A stretch of DNA of 64,000 nt from Streptomyces sp. cg36 (lineage in GTDB: Bacteria > Actinomycetota > Actinomycetes > Streptomycetales > Streptomycetaceae). The notes under the pieces were generated by a model that saw nothing but the letters and a program-made list of their open reading frames with translations, did not search any database and had not been told where the DNA came from. The DNA is taken from contig NZ_CP163520.1 of assembly GCF_041080675.1 (NCBI RefSeq), positions 1,116,001 through 1,180,000 on the forward strand, given 5' to 3'. Every line of letters begins with the position of its first letter. The stretch's first letter is position 1. Made by a program: the position numbers and the translations under genes. Below, piece by piece: positions 8,252-16,646 of this stretch.

Positions 8252-8459
8252 AAGTGCGCGACAAAAGGCGGCACTTGACCGTTGGCCCGCCACTTACGGC
8301 CCGTAACCCTTCACCTCATCCGGATTTCTCTGTTCCATTCGGACAACGGGCTTGCCGGTTCCTTGCCGGAAAAGCATCATGGACGGGCGCGTGACACCGA
8401 ATCATTGGCAGCGGTGTACGGGATATGGCCCGCTGCCCGAGGGACGCAGGTGATTCCGG

Positions 8460-9209
8460 ATGCGATTCTCCACAGGCGCTGTTCGCGACTACGTTCCCAA
8501 TGGGTGCGGGGGGCCCGACCTCCCGGCCACCATTCCCGAGGCCCGCGGGTTCGCCGCGGTGTTCCAGATGGCGGGCCACCAGCTCTTCAGCCACTGGGAG
8601 AACAGGGACGTCTGGGGCTCCGACTTCCGCGAGACGGGCGGCGGCGATCTCGAACCGCAGGGCGGCAGCGATCTCGTCGAGCTGTATTTCTTCACCGGCC
8701 ACGGGATATGCCAACGGTCGCCCCAGGCCACCGATCCCGATTTCCTGGTGGTGTGCGGGCGGTTCGGCCAACCGAATGTCATCACCATCGGAAAGGAGAT
8801 CCGCTGGGGAAACTCGCGCAACGGAATACAGTACGCGGTGATCGACGCCAGCTGCCCGATGGACCTCGTCTCGCTGGCGAACTCCTGGTTCCCCGTATTC
8901 CAGGGCATGCACATCGCGCTGGGGCATTCGGGAAACCTGTCGGCGGACACGCTGGACAGCGCCGACCGGGGAATCGTCTTCGCGATCCGGGCCACCGGCG
9001 CCTTCTGGTTCTTCCCGCACCAGAGCGTCGGCGACGCCTGGATGGACTCGGGCACCATCGACATCCAGTCGGGGTGCAGCGCCGTGGCCCTGGCGGCCGG
9101 CGAGTCGCGCTCGGACGCCATCTGGCGGCGCGACAACGAGACGATCGGCGTGCACAGCACCTTCAACTTCACTCCCGCCTGGTTCGCCTGGAAGTGGCGG
9201 ACCCGGTGA
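8460..9209 (+). CDS. Putative clan CD (caspase/gingipain-fold) cysteine peptidase
   Basis: 249 residues; I associate it from memory with the uncharacterised DUF6345 group. The dyad typical of clan CD peptidases is visible: His81 in VELYFFTGHG at the end of a hydrophobic strand and Cys132 in YAVIDASCPM, 51 residues later and again after a hydrophobic strand (caspase-1 has 48 between its pair). Downstream GIVFAIRATGAFWFF and VGDAWMDSG resemble the segment after the catalytic cysteine in gingipain-like and other caspase-fold proteins. No signal peptide or membrane segment is evident, so it is probably cytoplasmic. ATG 8460 has only a weak ribosome site. A partner gene starts 34 bases after it. 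Peptidase activity is inference from motif spacing. Confidence 0.6.
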   Translation: MRFSTGAVRDYVPNGCGGPDLPATIPEARGFAAVFQMAGHQLFSHWENRDVWGSDFRETGGGDLEPQGGSDLVELYFFTGHGICQRSPQATDPDFLVVCGRFGQPNVITIGKEIRWGNSRNGIQYAVIDASCPMDLVSLANSWFPVFQGMHIALGHSGNLSADTLDSADRGIVFAIRATGAFWFFPHQSVGDAWMDSGTIDIQSGCSAVALAAGESRSDAIWRRDNETIGVHSTFNFTPAWFAWKWRTR

Positions 9210-9243
9210 GCGGCGGACCGGTGGCATTCCTGGAGGCCGAACG

Positions 9244-10086
9244 ATGACTTCGCCCAGTGGACAGGGCTACGGCGACTACAGCGACGACGCCGAGGTCACG
9301 CGGCTGCGCGAGCTCGGTGAATCGGCGCTGGGGCTGAGCTTCGACGCCGTCGAGCAGAGCGGCGGGGCCCAGAACATGATCGGCGTCCGGTCCCGCGACA
9401 CGCTGTTCAGCAGGCGGCTGGACTCGCTGACGTACTTCGTGCAGGACAACCGCTTCGGCGTGGGACGCGAACTGGGGGTGTTCGACGGCCCCGACGAGGA
9501 GCTGCTGCGCAGCTGCCGTGCCGTGCTCGTCTCACTGGGCGTGCCGGAGGCGGAGATCGGTGACGAGGGGATCGTGCGCGAACAGACCCAAGTGGCCGCC
9601 TTCGACGCGGAGTCGGGCCGCGCGGAGCTCGAAGAGCCCGAGCCCGGCAACCGGTACGCGCACCTCGGCAGGCTCGTGGACGGCCACCCCGTCTGGCAGT
9701 CCGGCTGCGTCCTCGGCCTCACCGGGGACCGGCGTGTCGGCCACCTCCAACTGCACTGGCCCGAACTGCCGGGCCCGGCGGTCGAGGAGCTCCGCGCGCT
9801 GGCCCACCGCGTCGACCAGGACTGGCGGCCCCCGGACCTGGAGGGCGCCGAACCCGAGTCCGTGGAGGCCGGGATCACGCACTCCACCGCCGTCGGCTTC
9901 GTCCTGGACGTCTATCCCGCGGTACGGGTCGTGTACGCGCCGACGACGGAGGGCATGGGCCGCAAGCCGGTGCGCTACCTGAACCGCTACGGGGAGGACC
10001 TGCCGCTGCCGCGCGCCCACGCGTGGGACCTGGACCGGATCGTTCCGAACCTGAACCGCCCGGACCCGCCGCCGGAAGGGGTGTAG
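9244..10086 (+). CDS. Unknown protein, possible propeptide/inhibitor partner of the caspase-like protein
   Basis: 280 residues, cytoplasmic, acidic, with no domain I can name securely. Residues 137-174 (NRYAHLGRLVDGHPVWQSG, then TGDRRVGHLQLHWPELPG) follow the strand pattern of FTP/PepSY-like propeptide modules (a polar-aromatic strand, xxVDGxPV, then GxVxxLxxxW). Such modules chaperone or inhibit peptidases. It has a good ribosome site (GGAGG at 9232-9236, 7 bases before ATG) and follows the putative peptidase closely, so co-transcription is likely. Whether it is an inhibitor, chaperone or substrate cannot be told from sequence. Confidence 0.5.
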   Translation: MTSPSGQGYGDYSDDAEVTRLRELGESALGLSFDAVEQSGGAQNMIGVRSRDTLFSRRLDSLTYFVQDNRFGVGRELGVFDGPDEELLRSCRAVLVSLGVPEAEIGDEGIVREQTQVAAFDAESGRAELEEPEPGNRYAHLGRLVDGHPVWQSGCVLGLTGDRRVGHLQLHWPELPGPAVEELRALAHRVDQDWRPPDLEGAEPESVEAGITHSTAVGFVLDVYPAVRVVYAPTTEGMGRKPVRYLNRYGEDLPLPRAHAWDLDRIVPNLNRPDPPPEGV

Positions 10087-10108
10087 CGCAGGCGGTGGTG
10101 CCGTGCGG

Positions 10109-10164
10109 GAATCAGGTGCCGGAGATCAGGTGCCGGGAATCAGACGGCGGAGATCAGGTGCCGG
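10109..10164. repeat. Four 14-bp tandem repeats at the DinB gene 3' end
   Basis: Units at 10109, 10123, 10137 and 10151. Units 2 and 4 are identical (AGATCAGGTGCCGG), unit 1 differs at two positions, and unit 3 is degenerate. The last unit contains the stop codon of the minus-strand DinB gene, so repeat-number changes would alter only the untranslated end. Confidence 0.8.
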
Positions 10165-10693
10165 TCGTCCCGTCGATCCGCTCCCTGATCAGGTCGGCGT
10201 GCCCGTTGTGCCGGGCGTACTCCTCGATCATGTGGATGAGGATCCAGCGCAGGGACACGCTCGGGTCACCCAGGACCGCCGCGTTGTCGGCGGAGAGGAG
10301 GCCGGACTCGTCCAGCGTGGCGTCGGCGATGAGCTGACGGCTGATGTCGACCTCGGCGCGCCACAGCGTCAGCGCGTCGTCGATGCCCTGTCCGGGCACG
10401 AGGGCGAAACCGGCGTCCCCTTCCTTGCCGAACAGGAACGGTATGTCCTGACCCGCGAAGACCCGCTGGAACCAGTTCCGCTCGATCTCCGCCATGTGCT
10501 GGACGAGCCCGAGGAGCGTCATCGCCGACGGCTCGACGGAAGCCGTCCGCAACTGGTCGTCGTCGAGCCCGGCGCACTTGAGCGCGAGCGTGGCCCGCTG
10601 GAAGTCCAGCCAGCTTTCCAGCATGGTCCGTTCGTCGGCGTGCGGGGGCGGGATGGGCCGCCCGTCCGGTGCGTGTCGCGGGGTCTCGTTCAT
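10154..10693 (-). CDS. DinB/DUF664 family protein
   Basis: 179 residues forming the four-helix DinB fold. The three histidines that bind metal in this family fit positions in [16 protein letters not shown] and [21 protein letters not shown]. Members are thiol-dependent transferases or of unknown function; Streptomyces carries many. ATG 10693 has an AAGGTGG-like site upstream; a longer frame exists but is not conserved. It stands alone, with 70 bases to the convergent unknown gene. Confidence 0.88.
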   Translation of the reverse strand: MNETPRHAPDGRPIPPPHADERTMLESWLDFQRATLALKCAGLDDDQLRTASVEPSAMTLLGLVQHMAEIERNWFQRVFAGQDIPFLFGKEGDAGFALVPGQGIDDALTLWRAEVDISRQLIADATLDESGLLSADNAAVLGDPSVSLRWILIHMIEEYARHNGHADLIRERIDGTTGT

Positions 10694-10805
10694 GCCCACC
10701 ACCTTCGCACGCACCACTGACAACGCACGGTTCCGACGGCGCGGCGAGCGAATCCCTGGCCGACGGACGGGTTCGGGCTGGGATCGGGGCCGGGCCGGGG
10801 CCGTG

Positions 10806-11531
10806 TCAGGTGGGCTCTTCGGCCGACCGGGCTCCAAGGCCCCGCAGCCACCGCGCCATCTCGTCATGGCCCGAGCGGGCCGCCGCGTCGAGCGGGGTGA
10901 GTTCGTCGTAGCCGACCCAGTTGAGGTCGCCGCCCCGCTCCAGGAGGTAGGCGGCGGTGGGGCGGCTGCCGCCGTGGCAGGCGCACCAGAGGGCCTCGGT
11001 GACTTCGGCGGGGGTCACCGGTGTGGCGCCGGGGGTGAAGTGGGCGGCCACCCGGTCGAGTTCGCCGAGTCCGGCCGCCTGCCAGAGGGTGGTGCGGGCG
11101 CCGCGTTCGAGGAGGCGGCGGGCGGCCCGCCATTGGCCGAAGGCGACGGCGTCGCCGATGGCCGTGCCGCCCGCGATGACGGAGCCGTCCGCCTCGATGT
11201 CCGCGCCGAGGTCGAGCAGGGCGTCCAGGACGGGTACGTCGTCGCAGCTGGCCGCCCAGTGCAGGGGCGTCTCGGCGTGCGGGCCGGTGAAGCGGGCGCC
11301 GACGTCGGCGCCCGCCGCGACGAGGGCGGCCACGACCGCCGGGCCGTTGGGGCAGTGGCCCGGCCAGTCGGTGGCGATGTGCAGCAGGGTGCGGTTCATC
11401 AGCTCGTCGCCCAGCCGGGCCCCGGCGAGTCCGGGATGCTCTGCCAGGAGTTCCTGGAGGCGCCGGAGGTCCCCGGTGCGGATGGCCGTCGCCACCTCGA
11501 CGGCCAGCGGCTCCTGCGTACCGATCAGCAT
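10806..11531 (-). CDS. Ankyrin-repeat protein
   Basis: 241 residues built almost entirely of ankyrin-type repeats, for example [59 protein letters not shown] and [19 protein letters not shown]. No signal peptide or enzymatic domain, so it is a cytoplasmic protein-interaction scaffold with an unknown partner. A strong palindrome lies 26 bases upstream of its start, suggesting specific regulation. Confidence 0.88.
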   Translation of the reverse strand: MLIGTQEPLAVEVATAIRTGDLRRLQELLAEHPGLAGARLGDELMNRTLLHIATDWPGHCPNGPAVVAALVAAGADVGARFTGPHAETPLHWAASCDDVPVLDALLDLGADIEADGSVIAGGTAIGDAVAFGQWRAARRLLERGARTTLWQAAGLGELDRVAAHFTPGATPVTPAEVTEALWCACHGGSRPTAAYLLERGGDLNWVGYDELTPLDAAARSGHDEMARWLRGLGARSAEEPT

Positions 11532-11557
11532 CGTGGACGCCCGTCCCTTCCTCGCGT

Positions 11558-11599
11558 ACGTACGTAGTACGTGTACGTATCGTCAGTAGGTGTACGTAT
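11558..11599. promoter_or_regulatory. Palindrome and direct repeats upstream of the ankyrin gene
   Basis: ACGTAC-GTA-GTACGT (11558-11572) is a perfect 6-3-6 inverted repeat; GTGTACGTAT follows at 11571-11580 and is repeated at 11590-11599. The cluster starts 26 bases upstream of the ankyrin start codon on the minus strand, where an operator would act. Confidence 0.5.
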
Positions 11600-11648
11600 C
11601 ACGGCCGCGCGCCCGGCTCGTGGTCGAGGGGGTGCCGGGCCCGGCGCG

Positions 11649-12356
11649 TCACTCCTCGATGGCGCCGCCGACGGCCCGCAGGTGCTCGCGGAACGTGAGG
11701 GCGGGGTTGTCCCGGCGGTCGGCGAGGTAGCGGTCGAAGTGGACCTGGGAGCGCAGGGACTCGCCGTCGCGGATGCGTTCGGCCTGGCGTCGTTCGGTGT
11801 CCCGGATGATCTCGGCGAGCGCGAGGAGTTCACCGAGGCGGTCGGCGGGGACGAACAGCACGCCGTCGTCGTCGCCCAGGACGATGTCCGCGCGGCCGAC
11901 CGTCCACTCCCCCACCGTGGCCGCTTCCAGGGCGTCCTTGGCGCGCCCGTCCAGACGCTGGGGGCCGGTCGGCGTGGCGCCCGCGCTGAACACGGGCAGC
12001 CCGATGGCGCGGATGTCGGCCGTGTCGCGGTGCAGGCCCCAGATCACCACGCCGGAGAGACCCGCGTCGACGGCCTCCAGGACGACGAGGTCACCGACGC
12101 AGGCTTCGTCGAGCCGTCCGCCGTTGTCGACGACGAGTACGTCACCGGGCGCGGCCTGCTCGTACGCCTCAAGGAAGATGTCGACGCTGCCCGTGTGGCG
12201 GGCGGGTGCGACGCGCCCGGCGACACGGCCGCCCGCCACCGCCGCGCGTACGGCCGGCGGTGCGCAGCGCACCGGCACGCGCGCGCGTAGACACGCGTCC
12301 GCGATGTGCGCGGTGGTCAGTGCCGCGAACCTGCTGCCGAGCTCCTCGTGATCCAT
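11649..12356 (-). CDS. RraA-like / 4-hydroxy-4-methyl-2-oxoglutarate aldolase family protein
   Basis: 235 residues of RraA-like fold. HIADACLRARVPV near the start, DVLVVDNGGRLDEACVGDLV in the centre and GVVIWGLHRDTADI are the landmarks. The Arg-Asp pair in GLHRDT is the one used by pyruvate aldolases of this family with a divalent metal. Likely activity is a retro-aldol or decarboxylation on a 2-oxo acid; RNase E inhibition (true RraA) is less likely given the long C-terminal extension (DTERRQAERIRDGESLRSQ). Substrate unknown. Confidence 0.85.
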   Translation of the reverse strand: MDHEELGSRFAALTTAHIADACLRARVPVRCAPPAVRAAVAGGRVAGRVAPARHTGSVDIFLEAYEQAAPGDVLVVDNGGRLDEACVGDLVVLEAVDAGLSGVVIWGLHRDTADIRAIGLPVFSAGATPTGPQRLDGRAKDALEAATVGEWTVGRADIVLGDDDGVLFVPADRLGELLALAEIIRDTERRQAERIRDGESLRSQVHFDRYLADRRDNPALTFREHLRAVGGAIEE

Positions 12357-12509
12357 TTCTCTGGCCCCTCTCGTCTCTCCGGCCCGTCGCGTCCCCTGGC
12401 CTCGTCCGCCTCATTGTCGCTGTCAACTGGTCGGCGTGGACGGCGTGTCGTATGAGAAATCGCCCGTCCTGTCCGCCGGGACCGCCCCCTTCGGGAGCGG
12501 TCCGCTGCC

Positions 12510-13211
12510 ATGATGGGGCGCATGCCCCAGCTGGTCCCTGCGGTCGTCCCGGCGGGACGTCTCGGCCGCTCCGATCAACCCGCCATCCCGGTGTCCGCCG
12601 GCGTGTTCCTGCGGCCCTGGGAACTTTCCGACGCGCCGTTCGTTTACGAGGCGTACCAGGATCCGGCGATCCAGCACTGGACGCGGCGGCGCGCGGACTG
12701 CGAGATCGAGACCCGGGGCTGGATCGCGCGCTGGCGCCAGGGCTGGCGCGCGGAGACGGACGCGCACTGGGCGGTGGTGCGGGCGCATGACGGCGCGCTG
12801 ATCGGCTGGATCGCCTTGTGCAGCATCGACTTGGCGGTGGGCCGCGCGGACTGCCGGTACTGGATCCTGCCCTCGCTGCGGGGCCAGGGCGTGACGCCCG
12901 CGGCCGTGACGGCGCTGGCGTCGTGGGCGCTGGACACGGTCGGGCTGCACCGGATCGAGATCGCGCACCCGACGGCGAACGAGTCGGCCTGCCGGGTCGC
13001 GCTGAAGTCGGGGTTCGACATCGAGAGCACCCGGCGCAGCGCCCAGCTCCACGCGGACGGCTGGCACGACGTCCACGTCCACGTCCGGGTGCAGGAGCAT
13101 CTGGAGGAACTGCTCGACGACCAGCCGCAGGACCACGGTCTCGGCCGGGTGCAGCACCGGCTGCACCGCCGGGGCAAGGACCGGCTGCGGGACCGTCTCT
13201 TCCGGGCCTGA
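12510..13211 (+). CDS. GNAT-family N-acetyltransferase, RimJ/RimL type
   Basis: 233 residues. The acetyl-CoA-binding core is visible: FLRPWELSDAPFVYEAYQDP, then WAVVRAHDGALIGWIAL, DCRYWILPSLRGQGVTPAAV (the R/QxxGxG/A loop), and IEIAHPTANESACRVALKSG. The C-terminus (about 185-233) is a basic, histidine-rich extension. Probably transfers acetyl groups to an amine on a small molecule or protein N-terminus; substrate unknown. ATG 12510 with GGGAG at 12493-12497. Confidence 0.87.
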   Translation: MMGRMPQLVPAVVPAGRLGRSDQPAIPVSAGVFLRPWELSDAPFVYEAYQDPAIQHWTRRRADCEIETRGWIARWRQGWRAETDAHWAVVRAHDGALIGWIALCSIDLAVGRADCRYWILPSLRGQGVTPAAVTALASWALDTVGLHRIEIAHPTANESACRVALKSGFDIESTRRSAQLHADGWHDVHVHVRVQEHLEELLDDQPQDHGLGRVQHRLHRRGKDRLRDRLFRA

Positions 13212-13253
13212 TGCGCCTCGTCAGGGCCTGATCCGTCTCTTCAGGGCCCGATG
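13194..13253. repeat. Three 20-bp tandem repeats across a convergent gene junction
   Basis: Units at 13194-13213, 13214-13233 and 13234-13253 (consensus CGTCTCTTCAGGGCCTGATG). The first holds the stop codon of the GNAT gene, and the third holds the stop codon and last codons of the OpuC binding-protein gene on the other strand. Confidence 0.8.
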
Positions 13254-14344
13254 AGGCCCTTCGACACCAGGTAGTTCCTGGCCACGTCCGAGGGAAGCCG
13301 CCGCCAGCTGTCCACCTGCCGGTTGAGGTCGGCCAGGTCGGCGGTGGTGAGGACCGTGTTCAGCGCGCCGAGGGCCTTGGTCACGCCTTCGCTGCCCGCG
13401 CGGGCCCGGTTGACGACGGGCACGATGTAGTCGGCGTTCTGGAGGTGCTTGTCGTCGGCGAGGAGGACGAGCCCGAACGCGTCGAGGGTGGCGTCCGTCG
13501 TCGTGGTGAGGACCATCTGGTCCTGCCCGTTCTGTACGGCTTGTTTGGACTGAGTGGTTCCTACGCCTTTGGGGTCGACGGCAGTGATGTTGATGCCGTA
13601 CGTCTTCTTCAACCCCGGTTCGCAGTACGGGCGTTGGACGCATTCGTCGCCCGCCGCGAGCCGTACGGGCAGTTCGGCGGCGCCGAGGTCGCTGAGGGTG
13701 CGGAGTCGGTGCGCGCGGGCGTAGTCGGCGGCGACGGCGAAGGCGTTCTGGTCGACGGCCCTGCCGGGGTCGAGGACGGTGAGGCCGCGCGGGGTGGCGA
13801 GGGCCCGCAGCGCGGTCATGGTGGTGATCAGGTCGGGCGAGCCGACGGCGGGCGCGTCGGGCCCGTGCGCCTTGGCGTTGAGCCAGTCGGCGAAGGTGGC
13901 CGCGTACTCGGGCACGACGTCGATCTGCCCGGCCTCCAGGGCGGGTTCGTAGAGCTCGCGGTTGGTGACGGAGAGGATCTTGGTGCGGTAGCCGGCGCGG
14001 TCGAGGAGGAGGGCGTACATCTGGGCGAGGAGGTCGCTCTCGGTGAATCCGGCGGTGCCGATGGTGAGGTGTTTGCTGTCGCCGGGCGGGGCGGTGACGC
14101 TGCCCTGGTTTTCGAGGGTGGGGCCGGTGGTGCAGGCGGTGGCGGTGAGGGCGGCTGCGGCGAGCAGTGCGGCGAGGCGGGTGTGGTGGGGGCGCCGGGT
14201 GTGGCGGGTCTGTGCGATGGGCCCGGCTTTGGCCGTGGGCCGGGCTGCGGCGGTGGGCCGGAGTTCCGCGGCGGGCCGGAGTTCGGCGTTGGGCCGGGGT
14301 TCTGCGGCGGGCCGGGATTTGGCGGTGAGCCGAAAGGCTGTCAT
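13241..14344 (-). CDS. OpuC-type glycine betaine/osmoprotectant-binding lipoprotein
   Basis: 367 residues. A long basic N-terminus made of RPxAE repeats precedes the signal segment LAALLAAAALTATAC; the cysteine would be lipidated, though the residue at -3 is Ala. The mature part is an OpuAC-like solute-binding domain: LTIGTAGFTESDLLAQMYAL, ILSVTNRELYEPALEAGQIDVVPEYAA, and LVLTTTTDATLDAFGLVLLADDK. It starts by ATGA overlap with the upstream permease gene, so it is the last gene of a permease-permease-binding protein operon. The operon has no ATPase gene. Imports quaternary-ammonium compatible solutes by family role. Confidence 0.88.
   Translation of the reverse strand: MTAFRLTAKSRPAAEPRPNAELRPAAELRPTAAARPTAKAGPIAQTRHTRRPHHTRLAALLAAAALTATACTTGPTLENQGSVTAPPGDSKHLTIGTAGFTESDLLAQMYALLLDRAGYRTKILSVTNRELYEPALEAGQIDVVPEYAATFADWLNAKAHGPDAPAVGSPDLITTMTALRALATPRGLTVLDPGRAVDQNAFAVAADYARAHRLRTLSDLGAAELPVRLAAGDECVQRPYCEPGLKKTYGINITAVDPKGVGTTQSKQAVQNGQDQMVLTTTTDATLDAFGLVLLADDKHLQNADYIVPVVNRARAGSEGVTKALGALNTVLTTADLADLNRQVDSWRRLPSDVARNYLVSKGLIGP
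14231..14335. repeat. 18-bp tandem repeat encoding RPxAE units
   Basis: About six imperfect copies of an 18-base unit (GCGGCGGGCCGGAGTTC-like), in frame, encode the RP-x-AE/AK repeats before the lipoprotein signal of the OpuC-type binding protein. Such an extension is unusual in front of a signal peptide. Confidence 0.7.
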
Positions 14345-15015
14345 CCGGGGCCGCCCCTCGCCCAGAAGGGTGCGAGCCGCTGGGCGATCTCGAAGAGCGC
14401 CTCCACGAGCAGCGCGAAGACGGCGACGAGCACGGCACCCGCGACGACCTGCGGGGTCGAGGCGAGGTTGAACCCGGCGGTGATGATCCGCCCGAGCCCG
14501 CCGCCGCCCGCCAGCGCGGCGAGGGTGGCGGTGGCGACGAGCTGGACGGCGGCGATCCGTACGCCGGTGAGGACGAGCGGCAGCGCGAGGGGCAGTTCGA
14601 CGCGCCACAGCATCTGGCCGCCGGTCATGCCCATGCCCCGGGCGGCCCGCACGACATCGCCGTCGACCCCGCGCATCCCGACGTACGCGTTGGTGAGGAG
14701 CGGCGGTACGGCGAAGAGGACGAGGGCGACGATGGTCGGCGCTTCCCCGTGCCGCCCGAGCGGGGTGAGCAGGAGGAGTACGAGGACGGCGAAGGTGGGG
14801 ACGGCCCGGCCGATGTTGGAGAGGTTGACGGCCAGCGCCCCGCCTCTGCCGAGGTGCCCGAGGACGAGGGCCACGGGCAGGGCGATGAGACAGCTGATGA
14901 GGAGGCAGAGCGCGGTGAGCCAGAGGTGCTCGCCGAGGCGGTGGGCGATGCCGTTCTCGCCGTGCCAGTGGGCGGAGGTGGTGAGCCAGGACCAGGCGTC
15001 GGAGAGGGTGGTCAT
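14341..15015 (-). CDS. OpuC-type osmoprotectant ABC permease
   Basis: 224 residues with about five to six transmembrane helices. The ABC permease coupling motif is intact: GMRGVDGDVVRAARGMGMTG, then ELPLALPLVLTGVRIAAVQLV, then GGGGLGRIITAGF. It overlaps the binding-protein start (ATGA) and follows the other permease by 34 bases. With that gene it forms the membrane channel of an OpuC/ProW-type transporter. Confidence 0.92.
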   Translation of the reverse strand: MTTLSDAWSWLTTSAHWHGENGIAHRLGEHLWLTALCLLISCLIALPVALVLGHLGRGGALAVNLSNIGRAVPTFAVLVLLLLTPLGRHGEAPTIVALVLFAVPPLLTNAYVGMRGVDGDVVRAARGMGMTGGQMLWRVELPLALPLVLTGVRIAAVQLVATATLAALAGGGGLGRIITAGFNLASTPQVVAGAVLVAVFALLVEALFEIAQRLAPFWARGGPG

Positions 15016-15049
15016 GGGCGGCCCGCCCGGGTCCGGGGGGTGCAGGTGC

Positions 15050-15781
15050 TCATGCGCGTACCGCCCGGGTCCAGGGGGTGAGGAGGCGTTGGGCCAGCAG
15101 GAGTACGAGGTCGGCGACGACGGCGATGACCACGCACAGCACGGACGCGGTGAGGACCTGCGCCTTGAAGTAGGTGTTCATGCCGGAGTAGATGAGGTTG
15201 CCGAGGCCGCCGTAGCCGACGATGGCGCCGACGGTGACGAGGGAGACGGCGGAGACGGTCGCGATCCGCAGCCCGGCCATGGCGGCGGGCAGCGCGAGCG
15301 GCAGCTCGACGGAGAGCAGCAGCCGTACGGGCCCGTATCCCATGCCGCGCGCGGCCTGCCGCGTGTCCTCGGGCACGGCACGCAGTCCGGCGAGGATGTT
15401 GCGTACGAGGAGGGTGAGCGAGTACAGCACCAGCCCGGCGACGACGAGGGTGGCCGAGAGCCCGTACACCGGCAGGAGCAGGGAGAACATCGCGAGGGAG
15501 GGGATGGTGTAGAGGACGGTGGTGACCCCGAGAACGGGCCCGGCGGCCCACCTCCACCGCCGCGCGGCGACCGCGAGCGGGAGGGCGATGGCGAGCCCGA
15601 TCACGACGGAGACGGCGGTCAGCTGGAGATGCTGGACGACGGCGTCCCAGAGGATGTGACGGCGGGTGGAGAGGTACTGGCCGCAGATCCACTCGTTGCG
15701 CGCGAGACAGTCGTGCGGCGCGGCGGCGTCGTGCGGGGCCGGCGGCGCGGCGAGGGTCGCGGTGAGCTGTCCGGCGGTCAC
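15050..15781 (-). CDS. OpuC-type osmoprotectant ABC permease
   Basis: 243 residues, homologous in plan to the downstream permease. The coupling region is AGLRAVPEDTRQAARGMGYG followed by ELPLALPAAMAGLRIATVSA and GYGGLGNLIYSGMNTYF. The N-terminal 30 residues hold an extra loop with WICGQYLSTRRHI. It starts at GTG 15781 within a GTGA, the kind of overlap normally seen with an upstream coding gene, yet no ATPase frame precedes it. First gene of the operon as it stands. Confidence 0.92.
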   Translation of the reverse strand: MTAGQLTATLAAPPAPHDAAAPHDCLARNEWICGQYLSTRRHILWDAVVQHLQLTAVSVVIGLAIALPLAVAARRWRWAAGPVLGVTTVLYTIPSLAMFSLLLPVYGLSATLVVAGLVLYSLTLLVRNILAGLRAVPEDTRQAARGMGYGPVRLLLSVELPLALPAAMAGLRIATVSAVSLVTVGAIVGYGGLGNLIYSGMNTYFKAQVLTASVLCVVIAVVADLVLLLAQRLLTPWTRAVRA

Positions 15782-15994
15782 GTGTTCATTGGATCGCGGG
15801 GGATGGGGTGGGCGCGCGGGGGGATGGGCTGAGTGGGTGCCGCTGCCGGGGCGGGGGTGTGGCCGCGCTCAGCGGGGGGGGGCGGGCGGCGCGGGACGGT
15901 GACGTGCCCCTTTGGCGAACCGGAAGGCGGGCCGCCGCCACGGGGGGTGTGGGAGCGGGTGTCGTCGCGAGGGGGTGTTCCCTATCCTCCGGCC

Positions 15995-16468
15995 ATGGAG
16001 TGGGCGACGGTGGTGGGGACGGCCATGGGTGCGTTGATCGGGATGGGCAGCACGTTGTTGGCCGAGCGGTCCCGGTGGAGACGCAACTTGGGTGAACAGG
16101 AGCGGAGCGAGTTACGTACGGCGTACGCCCGTTATCTGGACGCGGCGACGCTCGCGCGGGATGCGATTTCGCTGGCCAGCCGTTCCCTCACGGCCGCGCC
16201 GGAGGATCGGGCCGAACAGGCCAGGCCCGCGATCCAGGACAACGCGGTGTACGCGCGCCAGTACGAGCTGGAGCTCGTCGCTCCCGCGGAGGTCGTCACA
16301 CGGGCGCGGGCGGCGACGAGGGCGCTGGGCGACTACCGGGACGCGGTGATGGCGGGGGCCACGTACGAGACACCCGGCTGCGCAGAGGCGCGCCGCGCGT
16401 TCCGGGCGGCGCGCCAGGAGATCATGGATGCGATGCGGGCGACGTTGGACCGGGGGCGGGGGCGGTGA
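15995..16468 (+). CDS. Conserved hypothetical protein with N-terminal membrane anchor
   Basis: 157 residues. One N-terminal hydrophobic segment, WATVVGTAMGALIGMGSTLL, is followed by an alpha-helical cytoplasmic domain rich in Arg, Ala and Glu, with ERSELRTAYARYLDAATLAR and ARRAFRAARQEIMDAM. I recognise the pattern from small Streptomyces proteins of unknown function. ATG 15995 is chosen because the upstream frame is low-complexity glycine/arginine. Confidence 0.65.
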   Translation: MEWATVVGTAMGALIGMGSTLLAERSRWRRNLGEQERSELRTAYARYLDAATLARDAISLASRSLTAAPEDRAEQARPAIQDNAVYARQYELELVAPAEVVTRARAATRALGDYRDAVMAGATYETPGCAEARRAFRAARQEIMDAMRATLDRGRGR

Positions 16469-16646
16469 GGGGCGCGTTCGGGCGGTGCCGGGGACTGCTG
16501 GGGTGGGGCCACTTGGGGTGGACCGTGGCCGCTGATGCCTGCCTGCTGGGACGCCGGTTCGGGTGCCGGGGGTCAGGGCTTGCTCACGGGTTCCGGGGCG
16601 ATCGGCGTGCTCCATCACCTCGCCGCCGCCCCGTAAGATCCCGCCC

